Assembly (NCBI GenBank): GCA_964467925.1
Contig: CAYXSX010000009.1
Span: 1-63,730, forward strand
Length of the DNA: 63,730 bases
Reading direction: 5' to 3'
Source of the DNA: CAYXSX01 sp964467925
GTDB taxonomy: Bacteria; Pseudomonadota; Alphaproteobacteria; Micavibrionales; Micavibrionaceae
Of this stretch, positions 25,688-35,307 are shown piece after piece. Both the position numbers and the translations under genes were made by a program. Each line of letters opens with the position of its first letter. The first letter of the stretch is position 1. The notes under the pieces were generated by a model, which saw nothing but the letters and a program-made list of their open reading frames with translations, made no database searches and was not told where the DNA came from.

Positions 25688-26290
25688 CTAGCGAATGGTC
25701 AGGCGGGGCATAATGAGCTGCAGCTCCGACAGATTTTTCACCAACGAGTCCTTTAAATCCGCCAGCATTCCCTTAACGGCATTATCCTGTTCTTCCTGCC
25801 GCTTGGCGTAAGATAAATGCTCCGACATTTTCACACGGCGCTGCGCCGAAATACGGCGGCCTTCATAAAGCTGCACGTTTTCGGCACCGCGGCGCAGCTC
25901 GATCTCAATATCAATCGTATAAACATCAAACCCGGCTACATTCACCAGCCGTGCAATACTGTTATCCGATGCTTCGGTTTCATGCGTCACATTAACATTG
26001 CGTATCGCCACTTCCAGCGCGCCACGCGCGCCCTCCGGCCGCAAACTGTCTCTCAAGAAATCGCTCAGCTTATCCGTCACATCCACATGGAAATCACGCG
26101 CCGTTGTCTGGCTGGTATACGGCACCTCGTTGACAATATTCACCTTACCGACGGTCAGCACGATATCTTGCAAATAACCGGGCTCGTTTTCCTTGATAAC
26201 GGTCTTTTCTTCCTTTTTTGACGTGGAAGAACACCCGCCAAGAACTAGAACGGCAACACATACCAACACAACACAAGAAATCATACGCAT
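25688..26290 (-). CDS. Lipoprotein of unknown function, 200 aa
   Basis: The start at 26290 follows AGGAGG. The signal peptide has a lipobox ending LVLGGC, with the lipidated Cys near residue 20. The remaining protein has VDVTDKLSDFLRDSLRPEG, followed by LEVAIRNVNVTHE and IEIELRRG, a pattern of alternating beta-strands and helix. Its start lies 14 bases after the hslO stop on the same strand, so it is probably co-transcribed. It is convergent with trkH (3 bases between). No known family was recognised. Confidence 0.82.
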   Translation of the reverse strand: MRMISCVVLVCVAVLVLGGCSSTSKKEEKTVIKENEPGYLQDIVLTVGKVNIVNEVPYTSQTTARDFHVDVTDKLSDFLRDSLRPEGARGALEVAIRNVNVTHETEASDNSIARLVNVAGFDVYTIDIEIELRRGAENVQLYEGRRISAQRRVKMSEHLSYAKRQEEQDNAVKGMLADLKDSLVKNLSELQLIMPRLTIR

Positions 26291-26303
26291 AGGGGCAAAC
26301 CTC

Positions 26304-27275
26304 CTAATCCTGTTTGTCAGACGATTTTTCAAACGCTTTTATCTTACGCTCCAGTTCCTTGGCGTCAAAGACAAAATCATGGCTGCAAAATTCACAGTGC
26401 ATTGTAATTTTACCGTCTTCTGCCACGTATTCCCGATCTTCAGCGGGCATTTGCATTAAAATATTTTCCACGCGCTCCACATCGCAGCGGCACCCTTTCG
26501 TGACAGCTAAAGGTTCGTAAACCCGCACTCCCTCCTGATGGAACAGGCGCACCAGAATATCATCGGCGGACAAATCGGGATCCAGTATTTCCTCGTCCTT
26601 GCACGTATCCATCAAAATCATGGAACGCCGCCAGCCATCTTCATCCCAATTCGCGCGGTTACTCGGCGCTTGGTCGCCCCCCTCTTCCGGCATGCGTTGA
26701 AGCATAATCGCGCCGCCGCGCCACATTCCATCGCGCTCCCCGGCAGCCATTTTAATTCCGGTGGTAATCTGTTCTGACTGGGTGAAATAATGCTGCACGC
26801 AATCCACCAGCGAAGCGCCTTTTAATTCCACAATCCCCTGATAACGTTCGGTATTCCCCCCCTGATCCACCGTGAAGGCGATATAGCCTTTGCCCAGATA
26901 TTGCGCGAGCTGGTTTTGAGAACTGTCCGGCGTTTCAAGCGCCGCCAGCTGCTGGCGCGCCTTTTCTACGCGCTCTTCGTCAAAAGTGGCACAAGCCCGC
27001 ACCTCTCCCGCCGAAGTCACATCAGATACAATCATCGCTATCGGACCGTCGCCGCTGGTTTGCAGGGTAAACACCCCCTCATATTTCAGCATTGAAGACA
27101 GCAAAAGCGCCAAAAGCGCGCTTTCCGCCACCAAATGCGCAACCGGCTTAGGGTAACCGTGCTGGTCGATAATCTCGTTCATCACACTGCCCAGCTTGAC
27201 CATGCGACCGCGCAAGGCTGTTTCCTCCAACTGGAAAGTCTTGACGTAGTTATCGCGCATAACGATTTCGGACAT
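26304..27275 (-). CDS. hslO: Redox-regulated chaperone Hsp33
   Basis: Holding chaperone activated by oxidation, 323 aa. The zinc centre is intact: Cys262 and Cys264 (GCRCDVERV) plus Cys294 and Cys297 (HCEFCSHDF), matching the CxC/CxxC of E. coli Hsp33. The N-terminal domain has DQHGYPKPVAHLVAESALLA and LQTSGDGPIAMIVSD. It lies three bases after the ABC permease gene and is followed by the lipoprotein gene, forming a likely three-gene transcript. Confidence 0.96.
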   Translation of the reverse strand: MSEIVMRDNYVKTFQLEETALRGRMVKLGSVMNEIIDQHGYPKPVAHLVAESALLALLLSSMLKYEGVFTLQTSGDGPIAMIVSDVTSAGEVRACATFDEERVEKARQQLAALETPDSSQNQLAQYLGKGYIAFTVDQGGNTERYQGIVELKGASLVDCVQHYFTQSEQITTGIKMAAGERDGMWRGGAIMLQRMPEEGGDQAPSNRANWDEDGWRRSMILMDTCKDEEILDPDLSADDILVRLFHQEGVRVYEPLAVTKGCRCDVERVENILMQMPAEDREYVAEDGKITMHCEFCSHDFVFDAKELERKIKAFEKSSDKQD

Positions 27276-27278
27276 TGA

Positions 27279-28094
27279 TTAACTCTTGATCTTGTAACCG
27301 GTTTTGATCATGGCGTAGCTCAGCGCGGCCAGGCCCACATTCACTGCGCACAGCATCACAATCCCGACCATCACGCTTCCATCCGCATGGCCGATAAAGC
27401 CGGAACGAAAACCGTCGATCATGTAAAAGAACGGGTTAAAAAACGCCATCGCATGCCACATTTGCGGCAAACTTTCGACCGAATAAAACGTTCCGGATAA
27501 AAAGGTTAGCGGCGTTACGATAAAATTGGTCACCGCCGCGATGTGATCGAATTTTTCCGACCATATTCCCGCCGCTATGCCCAGCGACCCCATCAAAAGC
27601 GTGCCGAGAAACCCGAAAACCAGAATGCGCCATAAAACATCGGGGGTCATATCAACGAAAAAGCTGATAGCGAATGTCGTCAAGACGCCAACCAGCAAAC
27701 CGCGCAGCACCGCCCCGCTGGCAAAACCCAGATATATCTCAAGCGGTGAAAGCGGCGGCATCAAAACATCCACGATATTGCCCTGTACCTTGGAAATCAC
27801 GAGGGAGGAAGACGTATTGGCAAAGGCATTCTGCGCCATCGTCATCATGATCAGGCCCGGCGCCAGAAACTCCATGTACGGCACATCACCAATATGGCGC
27901 GCGATCCCGCCAAAGGCCAGCGCGAACACGGCGTAGAACAACAGCATGGTCACCATCGGCGCGACCAGCGTCTGTGTATAAACATTCAGAAACCTGCCGA
28001 CTTCGCGGCGTACCAGCGTATAAAGGCCCGTTTTGTTAATTCCGGTAATGCGGCGTGGCTGGATTTCGGGTAACGAGGAAGAATTATCTGACAT
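27279..28094 (-). CDS. ABC-2 type transporter permease, 271 aa
   Basis: Membrane subunit of an ABC exporter with about six transmembrane helices. The ABC-2 pattern is seen in MEFLAPGLIMMTMAQNAFAN, GNIVDVLMPPLSPLE, TFLSGTFYSVESLPQ and PFFYMIDGFRSGFIG, resembling the YadH group. No ATPase gene is adjacent: the upstream gene is recX on the other strand and hslO follows directly. The partner must be elsewhere in the genome, or has been lost. Confidence 0.88.
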   Translation of the reverse strand: MSDNSSSLPEIQPRRITGINKTGLYTLVRREVGRFLNVYTQTLVAPMVTMLLFYAVFALAFGGIARHIGDVPYMEFLAPGLIMMTMAQNAFANTSSSLVISKVQGNIVDVLMPPLSPLEIYLGFASGAVLRGLLVGVLTTFAISFFVDMTPDVLWRILVFGFLGTLLMGSLGIAAGIWSEKFDHIAAVTNFIVTPLTFLSGTFYSVESLPQMWHAMAFFNPFFYMIDGFRSGFIGHADGSVMVGIVMLCAVNVGLAALSYAMIKTGYKIKS

Positions 28095-28122
28095 ATTTTG
28101 AGTTTTGAATTACGTTAGAACT

Positions 28123-28740
28123 ATGTCCGAAGATAAGCCAAACAGAGCAAATAGCAAGCGTCCGCGGGAAAAAGGTGAAAAAAAGCCGCCGAAAAAGATA
28201 ACCAAAACCTATCTTCATAATTCCGGCCTTTATTACCTCGAACGTTTCGCAGCCAGCAAAAACCATTTCCGTACCGTTATGGGCCGCAAGGTCCGCCGTT
28301 CCTGTAATTATCACAAAGATCAGGATTACGAGGAATGCCTGAAACTGGTCGATGAATTGGCCGATCAGTTCGATTCTTCCGGCCTACTTGACGATACCGC
28401 CTATTTACGCGGCATGATCACTTCTCTGCGCCGTCGCGGTCTCTCTCAAAAAGCGATTTTGGCAAAACTTCTGGCAAAGGGCCTTTCCAGCGCTCAAATC
28501 ATGGCCGCCCTTAAAACTCATGATGAAGAGGAATATTCCGGCGGCATGAATGTGGAACTGCTCGCCGCCATCAAACAGGCCCGCAAGAAACGCCTTGGCC
28601 CGTTTGACGCCCTGCAGAAACACGAGCATGAAAAATCGTTGGCGGCCCTGGCCCGCGCCGGATTTTCTTACGACATTGCTAGCAAGGTTCTGGAGATGGA
28701 TTTAAAAGAAGCGGAAGATTTGCTTTCAACTAGCAATTAA
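28123..28740 (+). CDS. recX: Regulatory protein RecX family
   Basis: RecA modulator, 205 aa, helical three-repeat protein. After a basic N-terminus (RPREKGEKKPPKK), the RecX pattern follows: YLERFAASKNHFRTVMGRKV, then DELADQFDSSGLLDDTAYLR and SLRRRGLSQKAILAKLLAKG. The ATG at 28123 is used, as an upstream start only adds a few residues. It is divergent from the ABC permease with 28 bases between, so the promoters overlap the gene starts. A palindromic element follows. Confidence 0.85.
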   Translation: MSEDKPNRANSKRPREKGEKKPPKKITKTYLHNSGLYYLERFAASKNHFRTVMGRKVRRSCNYHKDQDYEECLKLVDELADQFDSSGLLDDTAYLRGMITSLRRRGLSQKAILAKLLAKGLSSAQIMAALKTHDEEEYSGGMNVELLAAIKQARKKRLGPFDALQKHEHEKSLAALARAGFSYDIASKVLEMDLKEAEDLLSTSN

Positions 28741-28748
28741 AAACAGTC

Positions 28749-28834
28749 GTCATTGCGAGCCGAAGGCGAAGCAATCTAGGAGCCACAAGAGGACTTCTCT
28801 AGATTGCTTCGTCGCCTATGCTCCTCGCAATGAC
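28749..28834. repeat. Palindromic element, family A
   Basis: An 86-base inverted repeat between recX and the histidine kinase gene (convergent). GTCATTGCGAGC...GAAGCAATCTAG pairs with CTAGATTGCTTCG...CTCGCAATGAC. It is only eight bases from each neighbouring stop, so it may end both transcripts. Confidence 0.9.
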
Positions 28835-28841
28835 GTGTATA

Positions 28842-31427
28842 TTACGCTTTATCCTTCGGCTTCTTTACGCTCACGCGCGTAGCCGGAAAAACCACAGTCG
28901 CCGTCGTCCCTACGCCTTTTTGAGAGAACAGCTCAAGCCGCCCGCCGTGAAGTTCAATCAACGCCGTAACTAGCGTCAAACCAAGCCCTGTACCCGAGCC
29001 GTCACGGTCGAGCGCCGTATCAAGCTGACTGAAAGGTTGCAAGGCAAGCTTAATCTCCGCATCGTCCATTCCGATCCCTGTATCGGTGAAGGACAAGCTC
29101 AAATTATTGCGCGTATCACGCTCACAGGAAATGGTCAGCGATCCCCCGCTCGGCGTAAATTTAATCGCGTTGGTAATCAGATTCATGCAGATCTGCTTGA
29201 TCGCCAGTTCCTCGCCGACAATCTGGGGCATATCTTCGATCGTGTTATGCACGGTAATTTGGTTCGCGCTTGCCTTAGCGCTGAGAAGATCGAGTGATTT
29301 TGTCACCACGGCGTTCAAATCCACCACGCCTTCGTTAAGCTGGCGCTCACCTGCATCAATCTTGGCGATGTCCAGAATTTCGTTAATAATCTCGAGCAAC
29401 CCTTTGCCGCTTTTGTGAATATCACCCGCATATTCTAGATACGCCGCCTCTCCCACGGGGCCAAACATCTCGTCCTTGATAATCTCGGAAAACCCGATAA
29501 TGGCGTTCAGCGGCGTGCGCAGCTCGTGGCTCATATTGGCAAGGAATTCGGACTTCGCGCGGTTGGCCATATCTGAATGCAGCTTGGCTTCGCGCAGCGC
29601 CAGCTCTGATTCTTTACGCTTGGTAATATCTTCCACGCTACCCTCGTAATACAGAATACCGCCGTGATCGTCATGCACCACGCGCACGTTTTCATTCACC
29701 CATATCGTATGGCCGTTTTTACGCACCATCCGCGTTTCGTGGTTGTTGATCACGTTTTGCTTGTCGAGCTTGGCCAGAAACGCCTTGCGCTCTTCCGGAT
29801 CGGCGTAAATCATCTGGTTGGCGTTTTTCACATTGCGCAAAATCTCTTCCGGCCCGCCATAACCCAGAATACGGGCAAATGCCGGGTTGGCGCTCAAATA
29901 CAGTCCCTCGGGCGTAAGCTGGTAAATCCCCCCTGCTGCGTTTTCCACGATGGCGCGGTATTTCTTCTCCGCCTCGCTAAGTGCACGTTCGGCGCGGCGG
30001 CGTTCCTCCACGTCGGTAAAGCTCCCCACCACGCGCAGCTCACGGTTTTCCCCCTGACGTATCACGGAAATAGCCATTTCCACGGCACGGAAAGTCCCAT
30101 CCGCTCCGCGCAGCCGTGTAAAGGTCCGGTATGCCTGTTTCTGGCCCTTCACGAACAAATTAAAATCCTGTTTCTGCATATCGTGATCTTCGGGATGCAG
30201 CAGAGAGAAGAGATTAAGCCCCACCGACTGTTCGATATCGAAACCCGTTACTTTGCGCCAGCGCGCGCTTAGGAAAAGAATTTCGCCTTCGGTATTGGTC
30301 TCGAAAATAATATCGCTCACGGCATCGATAATCGCGCGGTTGTCCCGCTCTGATGCCTTCAAGGCTTCGTTCAGACGCTCACGCTCCGACACTTCGGCCT
30401 GTAAAAGCGCGTTTTTCTCCTCCAACTCCTTGTTCATCCTGCCGTGAAGATGCGCCTGTTTCTGACTGTGGTGAACATAAAACGCCGCAATCACGCTGGC
30501 CGCAAAGCCGGAAAAGAGCAGCAGATAAGGAAATTTATCAAAGATAGAACGCTTATAGGTCAGACCGGAATTCAGCATGATCTCCCAATCGCGGTCGCCC
30601 ATTTCAAATTCGTAAGCACGGCTGAGAAGCGCCTGCCCCTTGGCCACTTGCCCCCTGTCCATCGCATATACCGGGGTATTGCTGGCAAGATCGCGGATAT
30701 TAATCTCTTCATAAATCTGCGCATTTTCAAGGCTATCGGGTTCAATCACAAGCTCTGGATGCCCCAACGCCAAAACCACGCCCTTGGCCGCGTCTTCCTG
30801 CTTAACCGCCCGTGACATAACGAATGGATGTCCGGCGGTTTCACTTTCGCTCTCATCTTGCTTTTCTACCGGGCCGAAATCCAGCATCACGGTGGTGGCA
30901 CTGCGCCCCACAAGGCCGGAGCCCATCAACGCCTCGACAAGCGATTTATCCCGCGCAAGACGGAATGCAGCCTGATTTTCACCGCTTTTCTCGTATAACG
31001 GGCGAAAGCGCCAACGCCCCGGCGCAGCTTCGAACACCCATAAAATCTCGTCAAAATCATCCAGATTGGAAACCGATTTCTCGATCTGCGCCTCCAGCGT
31101 CGCATCCTCGTCTTGCGGCACAATATGCGCGATCGCCGCGATAATCTGCAGCGACTGGTCCATGGCTTTAAGGTTTTTGACGATCGTTTCGGCCGTTTCA
31201 CGGCTCAGACGGTCATATTCGTTTTCAAGCTGCTGGGAAAGCTTGCCGTTAATCGAAACATTCAAACTGGTAAAGGCGACAATACTGAGCACCAGTCCGC
31301 ATAACAGCGTGATAACCGGCAGGCGGTGCAACTTCACAAATCCGGCGCAGGACGAGGCATAGCGCGCCATATCGGCGCCCCTGGCCGGAGCATCGCTCCC
31401 GTTATTTTCCTGTTTGTCTTCGCTCAT
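28842..31427 (-). CDS. Membrane sensor histidine kinase with CHASE-like and two PAS domains, 861 aa
   Basis: Architecture: first membrane helix (~34-55), extracytoplasmic CHASE-like sensor (~60-300), second membrane helix (~305-325), a short coiled coil (HGRMNKELEEKNALLQAEVS), PAS/PAC 1 (~365-480), PAS/PAC 2 (~490-605), HisKA with SHELRTPLNAI (phospho-acceptor His ~634), and HATPase with NLITNAIKFTP, DTGIGM and GSGTGLGLTL. No receiver domain or adjacent response regulator is seen, so its partner is unknown. The signal is likely a small periplasmic ligand. It is convergent with recX across a palindrome. Confidence 0.93.
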   Translation of the reverse strand: MSEDKQENNGSDAPARGADMARYASSCAGFVKLHRLPVITLLCGLVLSIVAFTSLNVSINGKLSQQLENEYDRLSRETAETIVKNLKAMDQSLQIIAAIAHIVPQDEDATLEAQIEKSVSNLDDFDEILWVFEAAPGRWRFRPLYEKSGENQAAFRLARDKSLVEALMGSGLVGRSATTVMLDFGPVEKQDESESETAGHPFVMSRAVKQEDAAKGVVLALGHPELVIEPDSLENAQIYEEINIRDLASNTPVYAMDRGQVAKGQALLSRAYEFEMGDRDWEIMLNSGLTYKRSIFDKFPYLLLFSGFAASVIAAFYVHHSQKQAHLHGRMNKELEEKNALLQAEVSERERLNEALKASERDNRAIIDAVSDIIFETNTEGEILFLSARWRKVTGFDIEQSVGLNLFSLLHPEDHDMQKQDFNLFVKGQKQAYRTFTRLRGADGTFRAVEMAISVIRQGENRELRVVGSFTDVEERRRAERALSEAEKKYRAIVENAAGGIYQLTPEGLYLSANPAFARILGYGGPEEILRNVKNANQMIYADPEERKAFLAKLDKQNVINNHETRMVRKNGHTIWVNENVRVVHDDHGGILYYEGSVEDITKRKESELALREAKLHSDMANRAKSEFLANMSHELRTPLNAIIGFSEIIKDEMFGPVGEAAYLEYAGDIHKSGKGLLEIINEILDIAKIDAGERQLNEGVVDLNAVVTKSLDLLSAKASANQITVHNTIEDMPQIVGEELAIKQICMNLITNAIKFTPSGGSLTISCERDTRNNLSLSFTDTGIGMDDAEIKLALQPFSQLDTALDRDGSGTGLGLTLVTALIELHGGRLELFSQKGVGTTATVVFPATRVSVKKPKDKA

Positions 31428-31568
31428 CGGTCTGTTGTTTCACCAGAAAAAGTGGACGCAGAATTAAGGCATATGTGCTTTTGCCGCTTATACACCTTGC
31501 CCGAAAGCGGTTAAAAGAATACTAATTTCCTAGGAAAAATGTAATTAAATTCATAAGGCTACAAGATT

Positions 31569-31904
31569 ATGACCATAAGTTTTGACGATTTTCTTGCTGT
31601 CGATATTCGCGTCGGCACCATTTTAAAGGCGGAAGAATTCCCCGAGGCCCGCCGCCCCGCTTTCAAACTCTTCATCGATTTTGGCCCTGAAATAGGCGAG
31701 AAAAAAACCTCCGCGCAAGTCACGCAGAATTATGCCCTTGAGGAACTTCCCGGCAAACAGGTCGCGGCGGTGGTGAATTTCCCGCCCAAACAAATCGGCC
31801 CCTTTATGTCCGAAGTCCTCGTTCTGGGTTTTCCGGGCCCTGATGGCAATGTGGTGATGATCGAGCCCAATAAAACCGTACCCAACGGCGGACGGATGTA
31901 TTAA
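31569..31904 (+). CDS. csaA: CsaA-type tRNA-binding domain protein, 111 aa
   Basis: Stand-alone OB-fold EMAP-II/Trbp111-like protein. SFDDFLAVDIRVGTILKAEEF at the N-terminus, then TSAQVTQNYALEEL, VAAVVNFPPKQIGPFMSEVLVLG and PNKTVPNGGRMY, all match the CsaA family (about 110 residues, dimeric). CsaA has been described as a secretion-related chaperone and binds tRNA. Single gene with its own upstream region of 141 bases. Confidence 0.92.
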   Translation: MTISFDDFLAVDIRVGTILKAEEFPEARRPAFKLFIDFGPEIGEKKTSAQVTQNYALEELPGKQVAAVVNFPPKQIGPFMSEVLVLGFPGPDGNVVMIEPNKTVPNGGRMY

Positions 31905-31929
31905 TCCCCTGAGCGCTGTTCCCATTGCC

Positions 31930-32019
31930 GTCATTGCGAGGAGGCAACGTCGACGAAGCAATCCAGAAATGGCGCTTGTTGCTCTGGATTGCCGCGTCGC
32001 TAACGCTCCTCGCAGTGAC
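31930..32019. repeat. Palindromic element, family A
   Basis: A 90-base inverted repeat between csaA and the EnvZ-like gene (convergent). The outer arms are GTCATTGCGAGGA and GCTCCTCGCAGTGAC, with one mismatch near the end, and the inner arms are GAAGCAATCCAGA and CTCTGGATTGC. Confidence 0.88.
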
Positions 32020-32027
32020 GAAGTAAA

Positions 32028-33362
32028 CTATAGAGGCAGCGTAATCATAACCCGCAAACCGCCATGCGCGCTTTTGCCAAGCTCGATCTTCCCGCCATGC
32101 GCATAAACGATATCCATGACGATAGGAAGCCCAAGGCCGACACTGCCGCTCCCTGTATCGCGCGCCTGATCGACGCGGTAAAACGGCTTGAACACGTCCT
32201 CATACTGGTCTTCCGGAATGCCGGGGCCGTTGTCGTCCACCGTGATTTCCAGCCTGTCCTCAAACCGCTGTGCACCGATCCAGACATGATCACCGTAACG
32301 CACTGCGTTGTTCACAAGGTTCGCCAGACAGCGCTCGAACGCCATAGGGCGCAGCATCAACTGAACCGGTTCATCAAGGTTCACACTCGCTTCATGTCCC
32401 TGCCTGCGCGCGTCTTGCGCGACCTTATCAAGCATTGCATTAAGGTCCACAAGCGATAATTGCTCCACACCCTCCCCGCGCACGAAATCGAGATATCCCT
32501 CGATCATCTTCTCCATCTCGGCCAGATCCTGTTTCATCGCCGTCGCATCGGGGCTGTCGCCCAGTATAGCGAGTTGCAGCTTGAGCCGCGTAATCGGCGT
32601 ACGCAGATCATGCGACACCCCAGCCAGCATATCGGTGCGCTGCGCAATTTGGCGCTTGATCCGTTTATGCATTTGCAAGAAAGCTTCAGAGGCCTGCCGC
32701 ACTTCCCGCGCTCCGCTGGGCTTAAAACTGGGAACGTCCCACCCTTTTCCGAACCGTTCCGCCGCCACCGCAAGCTTGCGGATGGGTCTAATCTGGTTAC
32801 GCATAAATAAAATGGCAATCAGCAGCAGGATAATCGACGCACCGATCATCCAGAGCAGGAAAATATAAGCGGAAGAGGAAAACAGCCGCCGCTGCGGCAA
32901 GGAAACGTTCAGCACTCCCTTTTCAAGCTGAACGCTCACCTCCACCCATTTTTCCTCGAAATCCACGTTCAAAGAGAAGGGCCGGCGCAATTGTCCATGC
33001 AACTCACGGGTCAAACTCTCCCCCACCATCGATTCCCAGACATGGGAATAAGGCGTTATTTTCTCGGCATCCAGCGCCGCATTTTCGTCATAGCTAGCCA
33101 GCAACTCCAAATCCTGCGCCGCGAGCTTGATGATCCGCTCCACATTCGCCTGATCCGGGTTTTCTTCGATGGTTTTGGCGATCAGCGCGACTTCCCCCGC
33201 CACGGCAAAAGACATTCGCTGCGCCATTTTGCTCCAGTGACGGTCGAAAAACATAAAGGTCGCGATCACCTGTATCAGCACGATGGGCGTGATGATGATG
33301 AGCAACGAGCGCCCGAACAAACTGCGCGGCAAAAACGATTTGATGGTTAGGCCCCTTTTCAT
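32028..33362 (-). CDS. EnvZ-like sensor histidine kinase, 444 aa
   Basis: Two membrane helices (~15-37 and ~165-190) flank a periplasmic domain; then HAMP (RNQIRPIRKLAVAAERFG), HisKA (GVSHDLRTPITRLKLQLAIL, His ~250) and HATPase (NLVNNAVRYGD, VDDNGPGIP, VGLGLPIVMDI). Its start overlaps the response regulator stop by four bases (ATGA), so the pair is translationally coupled. The family controls envelope or osmotic responses; the actual signal is not visible. A palindrome follows the stop. Confidence 0.95.
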   Translation of the reverse strand: MKRGLTIKSFLPRSLFGRSLLIIITPIVLIQVIATFMFFDRHWSKMAQRMSFAVAGEVALIAKTIEENPDQANVERIIKLAAQDLELLASYDENAALDAEKITPYSHVWESMVGESLTRELHGQLRRPFSLNVDFEEKWVEVSVQLEKGVLNVSLPQRRLFSSSAYIFLLWMIGASIILLLIAILFMRNQIRPIRKLAVAAERFGKGWDVPSFKPSGAREVRQASEAFLQMHKRIKRQIAQRTDMLAGVSHDLRTPITRLKLQLAILGDSPDATAMKQDLAEMEKMIEGYLDFVRGEGVEQLSLVDLNAMLDKVAQDARRQGHEASVNLDEPVQLMLRPMAFERCLANLVNNAVRYGDHVWIGAQRFEDRLEITVDDNGPGIPEDQYEDVFKPFYRVDQARDTGSGSVGLGLPIVMDIVYAHGGKIELGKSAHGGLRVMITLPL

Positions 33363-34087
33363 GCGCCCTCCACCCGCAGCAAATATCCCTTGCCCCGCAC
33401 GGTCTGGAGATAACGCGGGGCCTTGCTATCGGCCTCGATCTTGCGGCGAAGGCGTGTCACCTGCACGTCGATGGTGCGCTCTCCCGCATCCACACCGCAC
33501 AGTTCCGCCAGTTCCTCGCGCGCGATCACCTCGCCCGGCTTGCTAGCCAGCGCGCGGATCAAATTCCCCTCAACAGTGGTCAGGCGCACCGCCCCCTCCG
33601 GCCCCTGCAACTCATCATAAGCCGGGTCGAACAGCCACGGCCCAATCTGAAGCCGCCCGCCCTTGGCCGCCACCGCCCGCCCGCCGCGGCGCATAATCGC
33701 GTTCAGGCGCAAAATAAGCTCCCGCGGCTCAAACGGTTTAGGCAGGTAATCATCAGCACCCGTCTCCAGCCCTTCAATCCTGTCCTGTGCTTCACCCAGA
33801 GCGGTCAGCAGCAAAACGGGAATCCCAGCATAGGCCGCGCCGCTCGCCCGCAAGCTTTGCGTAAACTCCAGCCCGGATTCTTTGGGCATCATCACATCCA
33901 CGATCAAGGCATCCAGCTCGAATTCCGTCATGATCTCCCGCACCTCGCCCGGCCCGGCGGCGGTAATGACCACGAAATCATGTTCAGTCAGATAACGGGA
34001 AACCAGCGTACGGATGCGCTCGTCATCATCGATGACAAGAATATGCGGCCGCTCCGATAAATTGCTGTGGTTTGCGTTTTGCGCCAT
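33359..34087 (-). CDS. ompR: OmpR-family response regulator, 242 aa
   Basis: A receiver domain with the acidic pocket Asp20-22, phospho-acceptor Asp64 (LIVDVMMPKESG), Thr95 and Lys117 (YLPKPFEP) is followed by an OmpR/PhoB winged helix (~140-240, with EELAELCGVDAGERTIDVQV and LRRKIEADSKAPRYLQTVRG). First gene of a two-gene operon with the histidine kinase. It resembles OmpR itself more than PhoB, but the name is by family. Confidence 0.93.
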   Translation of the reverse strand: MAQNANHSNLSERPHILVIDDDERIRTLVSRYLTEHDFVVITAAGPGEVREIMTEFELDALIVDVMMPKESGLEFTQSLRASGAAYAGIPVLLLTALGEAQDRIEGLETGADDYLPKPFEPRELILRLNAIMRRGGRAVAAKGGRLQIGPWLFDPAYDELQGPEGAVRLTTVEGNLIRALASKPGEVIAREELAELCGVDAGERTIDVQVTRLRRKIEADSKAPRYLQTVRGKGYLLRVEGA

Positions 34088-34181
34088 GTTACCCGTTTAC
34101 AATTTCATTATAGTTGCTGTAACGTACAATGCTTTGATGCAAACGTAAATTCATACAAAATAAAAACAAAGAGACAATAAA

Positions 34182-35054
34182 ATGGCTTTGATACCTTTCG
34201 ACGACCGCGACGGCTATATCTGGATGGATGGCAAAATGCTGCCATGGCGGGATGCAAAAGTGCATTTTCTGACCCATGCGCTTCATTACGGCACGCAAGT
34301 GTTCGAGGGCGAGCGCGCCTATAACGGCAAGATTTTCAAATCCGAGCCCCATTCAAAGCGCCTGCTTAATTCCGGCAACATCATCCGCATGGAAATGCCC
34401 TGGAGCGTGCAAGAAATCGAAGACATCAAACAGGAAATCATGAAGGCCAACGGGCTGGAAGACGCCTATATCCGCGCCGCCGTCTGGCGCGGCAGCGAGC
34501 AGATGGGCATTGATGTGACCGGAACGAAAAGCCATCTGGCCGTCGCCGCATGGAATTGGGGCACGTATTTCGACGCCGCTTTGCGCGAAAAGGGCATCAA
34601 CCTGATGACCTCGCGCTGGCGCAAACCCGCCCCCAATACCGCGCCCACCGAGAGCAAGACTGCCTCCCTGTACAACATGAGCTGTATCGCCAAGAACGAG
34701 GCCCGCGACGCGGGTTTCCACGATGTTCTGATGTACGACCACGAAGGCTATATCGCCGAATCCAGCGGCGCGAACATCTTCCTGATCATGGACGGCAAAG
34801 TGGTCACTCCCACCGCCGACCGTTTCCTGAACGGTATTACACGCCAGACGGTGATCGAACTTGCCAATGACGCCGGAATTCCGGTGGAAGAGCGCCGTAT
34901 CAAGCCGGAAGAACTGGCAAATACCCAAGAAATCTTCCTGACCGGCACGGCCGCGGAAGTTACCGCCGTGGGTAAAATCGACGACCATGAATTCACGGTC
35001 GGCCCGGTAACGCAAAAACTTCGCGCCGCCTACGAGAATTTAGTGCGCAGCTAA
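34182..35054 (+). CDS. ilvE: Branched-chain amino acid aminotransferase
   Basis: Fold-type IV PLP aminotransferase, 290 aa, last step of Leu/Ile/Val synthesis. The N-terminus HALHYGTQVFEGERAYNG is typical; the PLP lysine is Lys159 (ESKTASLYNMS); YIAESSGANIF (Glu193) and EIFLTGTAAEVTAV supply phosphate and substrate contacts. AAAGAGA precedes the ATG. Divergent from the OmpR gene; a palindrome follows. D-amino-acid aminotransferase is the alternative, but the length and motif set favour IlvE. Confidence 0.95.
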   Translation: MALIPFDDRDGYIWMDGKMLPWRDAKVHFLTHALHYGTQVFEGERAYNGKIFKSEPHSKRLLNSGNIIRMEMPWSVQEIEDIKQEIMKANGLEDAYIRAAVWRGSEQMGIDVTGTKSHLAVAAWNWGTYFDAALREKGINLMTSRWRKPAPNTAPTESKTASLYNMSCIAKNEARDAGFHDVLMYDHEGYIAESSGANIFLIMDGKVVTPTADRFLNGITRQTVIELANDAGIPVEERRIKPEELANTQEIFLTGTAAEVTAVGKIDDHEFTVGPVTQKLRAAYENLVRS

Positions 35055-35070
35055 CCCCACCTACCACCTC

Positions 35071-35166
35071 GTCATTGCGAGGCCTTGTAAAAGGCCGAAG
35101 CAATCTAGAGCCGCAAAGTATATTTCTGGATTGCTTCCCCCGGCTCGGGGCCGGGGTCGCAATGAC
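35071..35166. repeat. Palindromic element, family A
   Basis: A 96-base inverted repeat after ilvE. Outer arms GTCATTGCGA/TCGCAATGAC, inner arms GAAGCAATCTAGA/TCTGGATTGCTTC, with two side stems AGGCCTTGTAAAAGGCC-like and CCCCGGCTCGGGGCCGGGG-like. It is the longest copy of the family in the window. About 140 AT-rich bases then separate it from the giant orphan gene. Confidence 0.9.
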
Positions 35167-35307
35167 GAAACAGGCTAGCTACCCTATTTTCCTGAAAATA
35201 AACGGCATTTTATCAATTTATTAACTCTTTTTCCTTATAACGGTGTTGAGGCTGCACCTTTGTATCTGCGCCTCATTAGAAATTTATAAGCCAAAACAAG
35301 GGTATAA

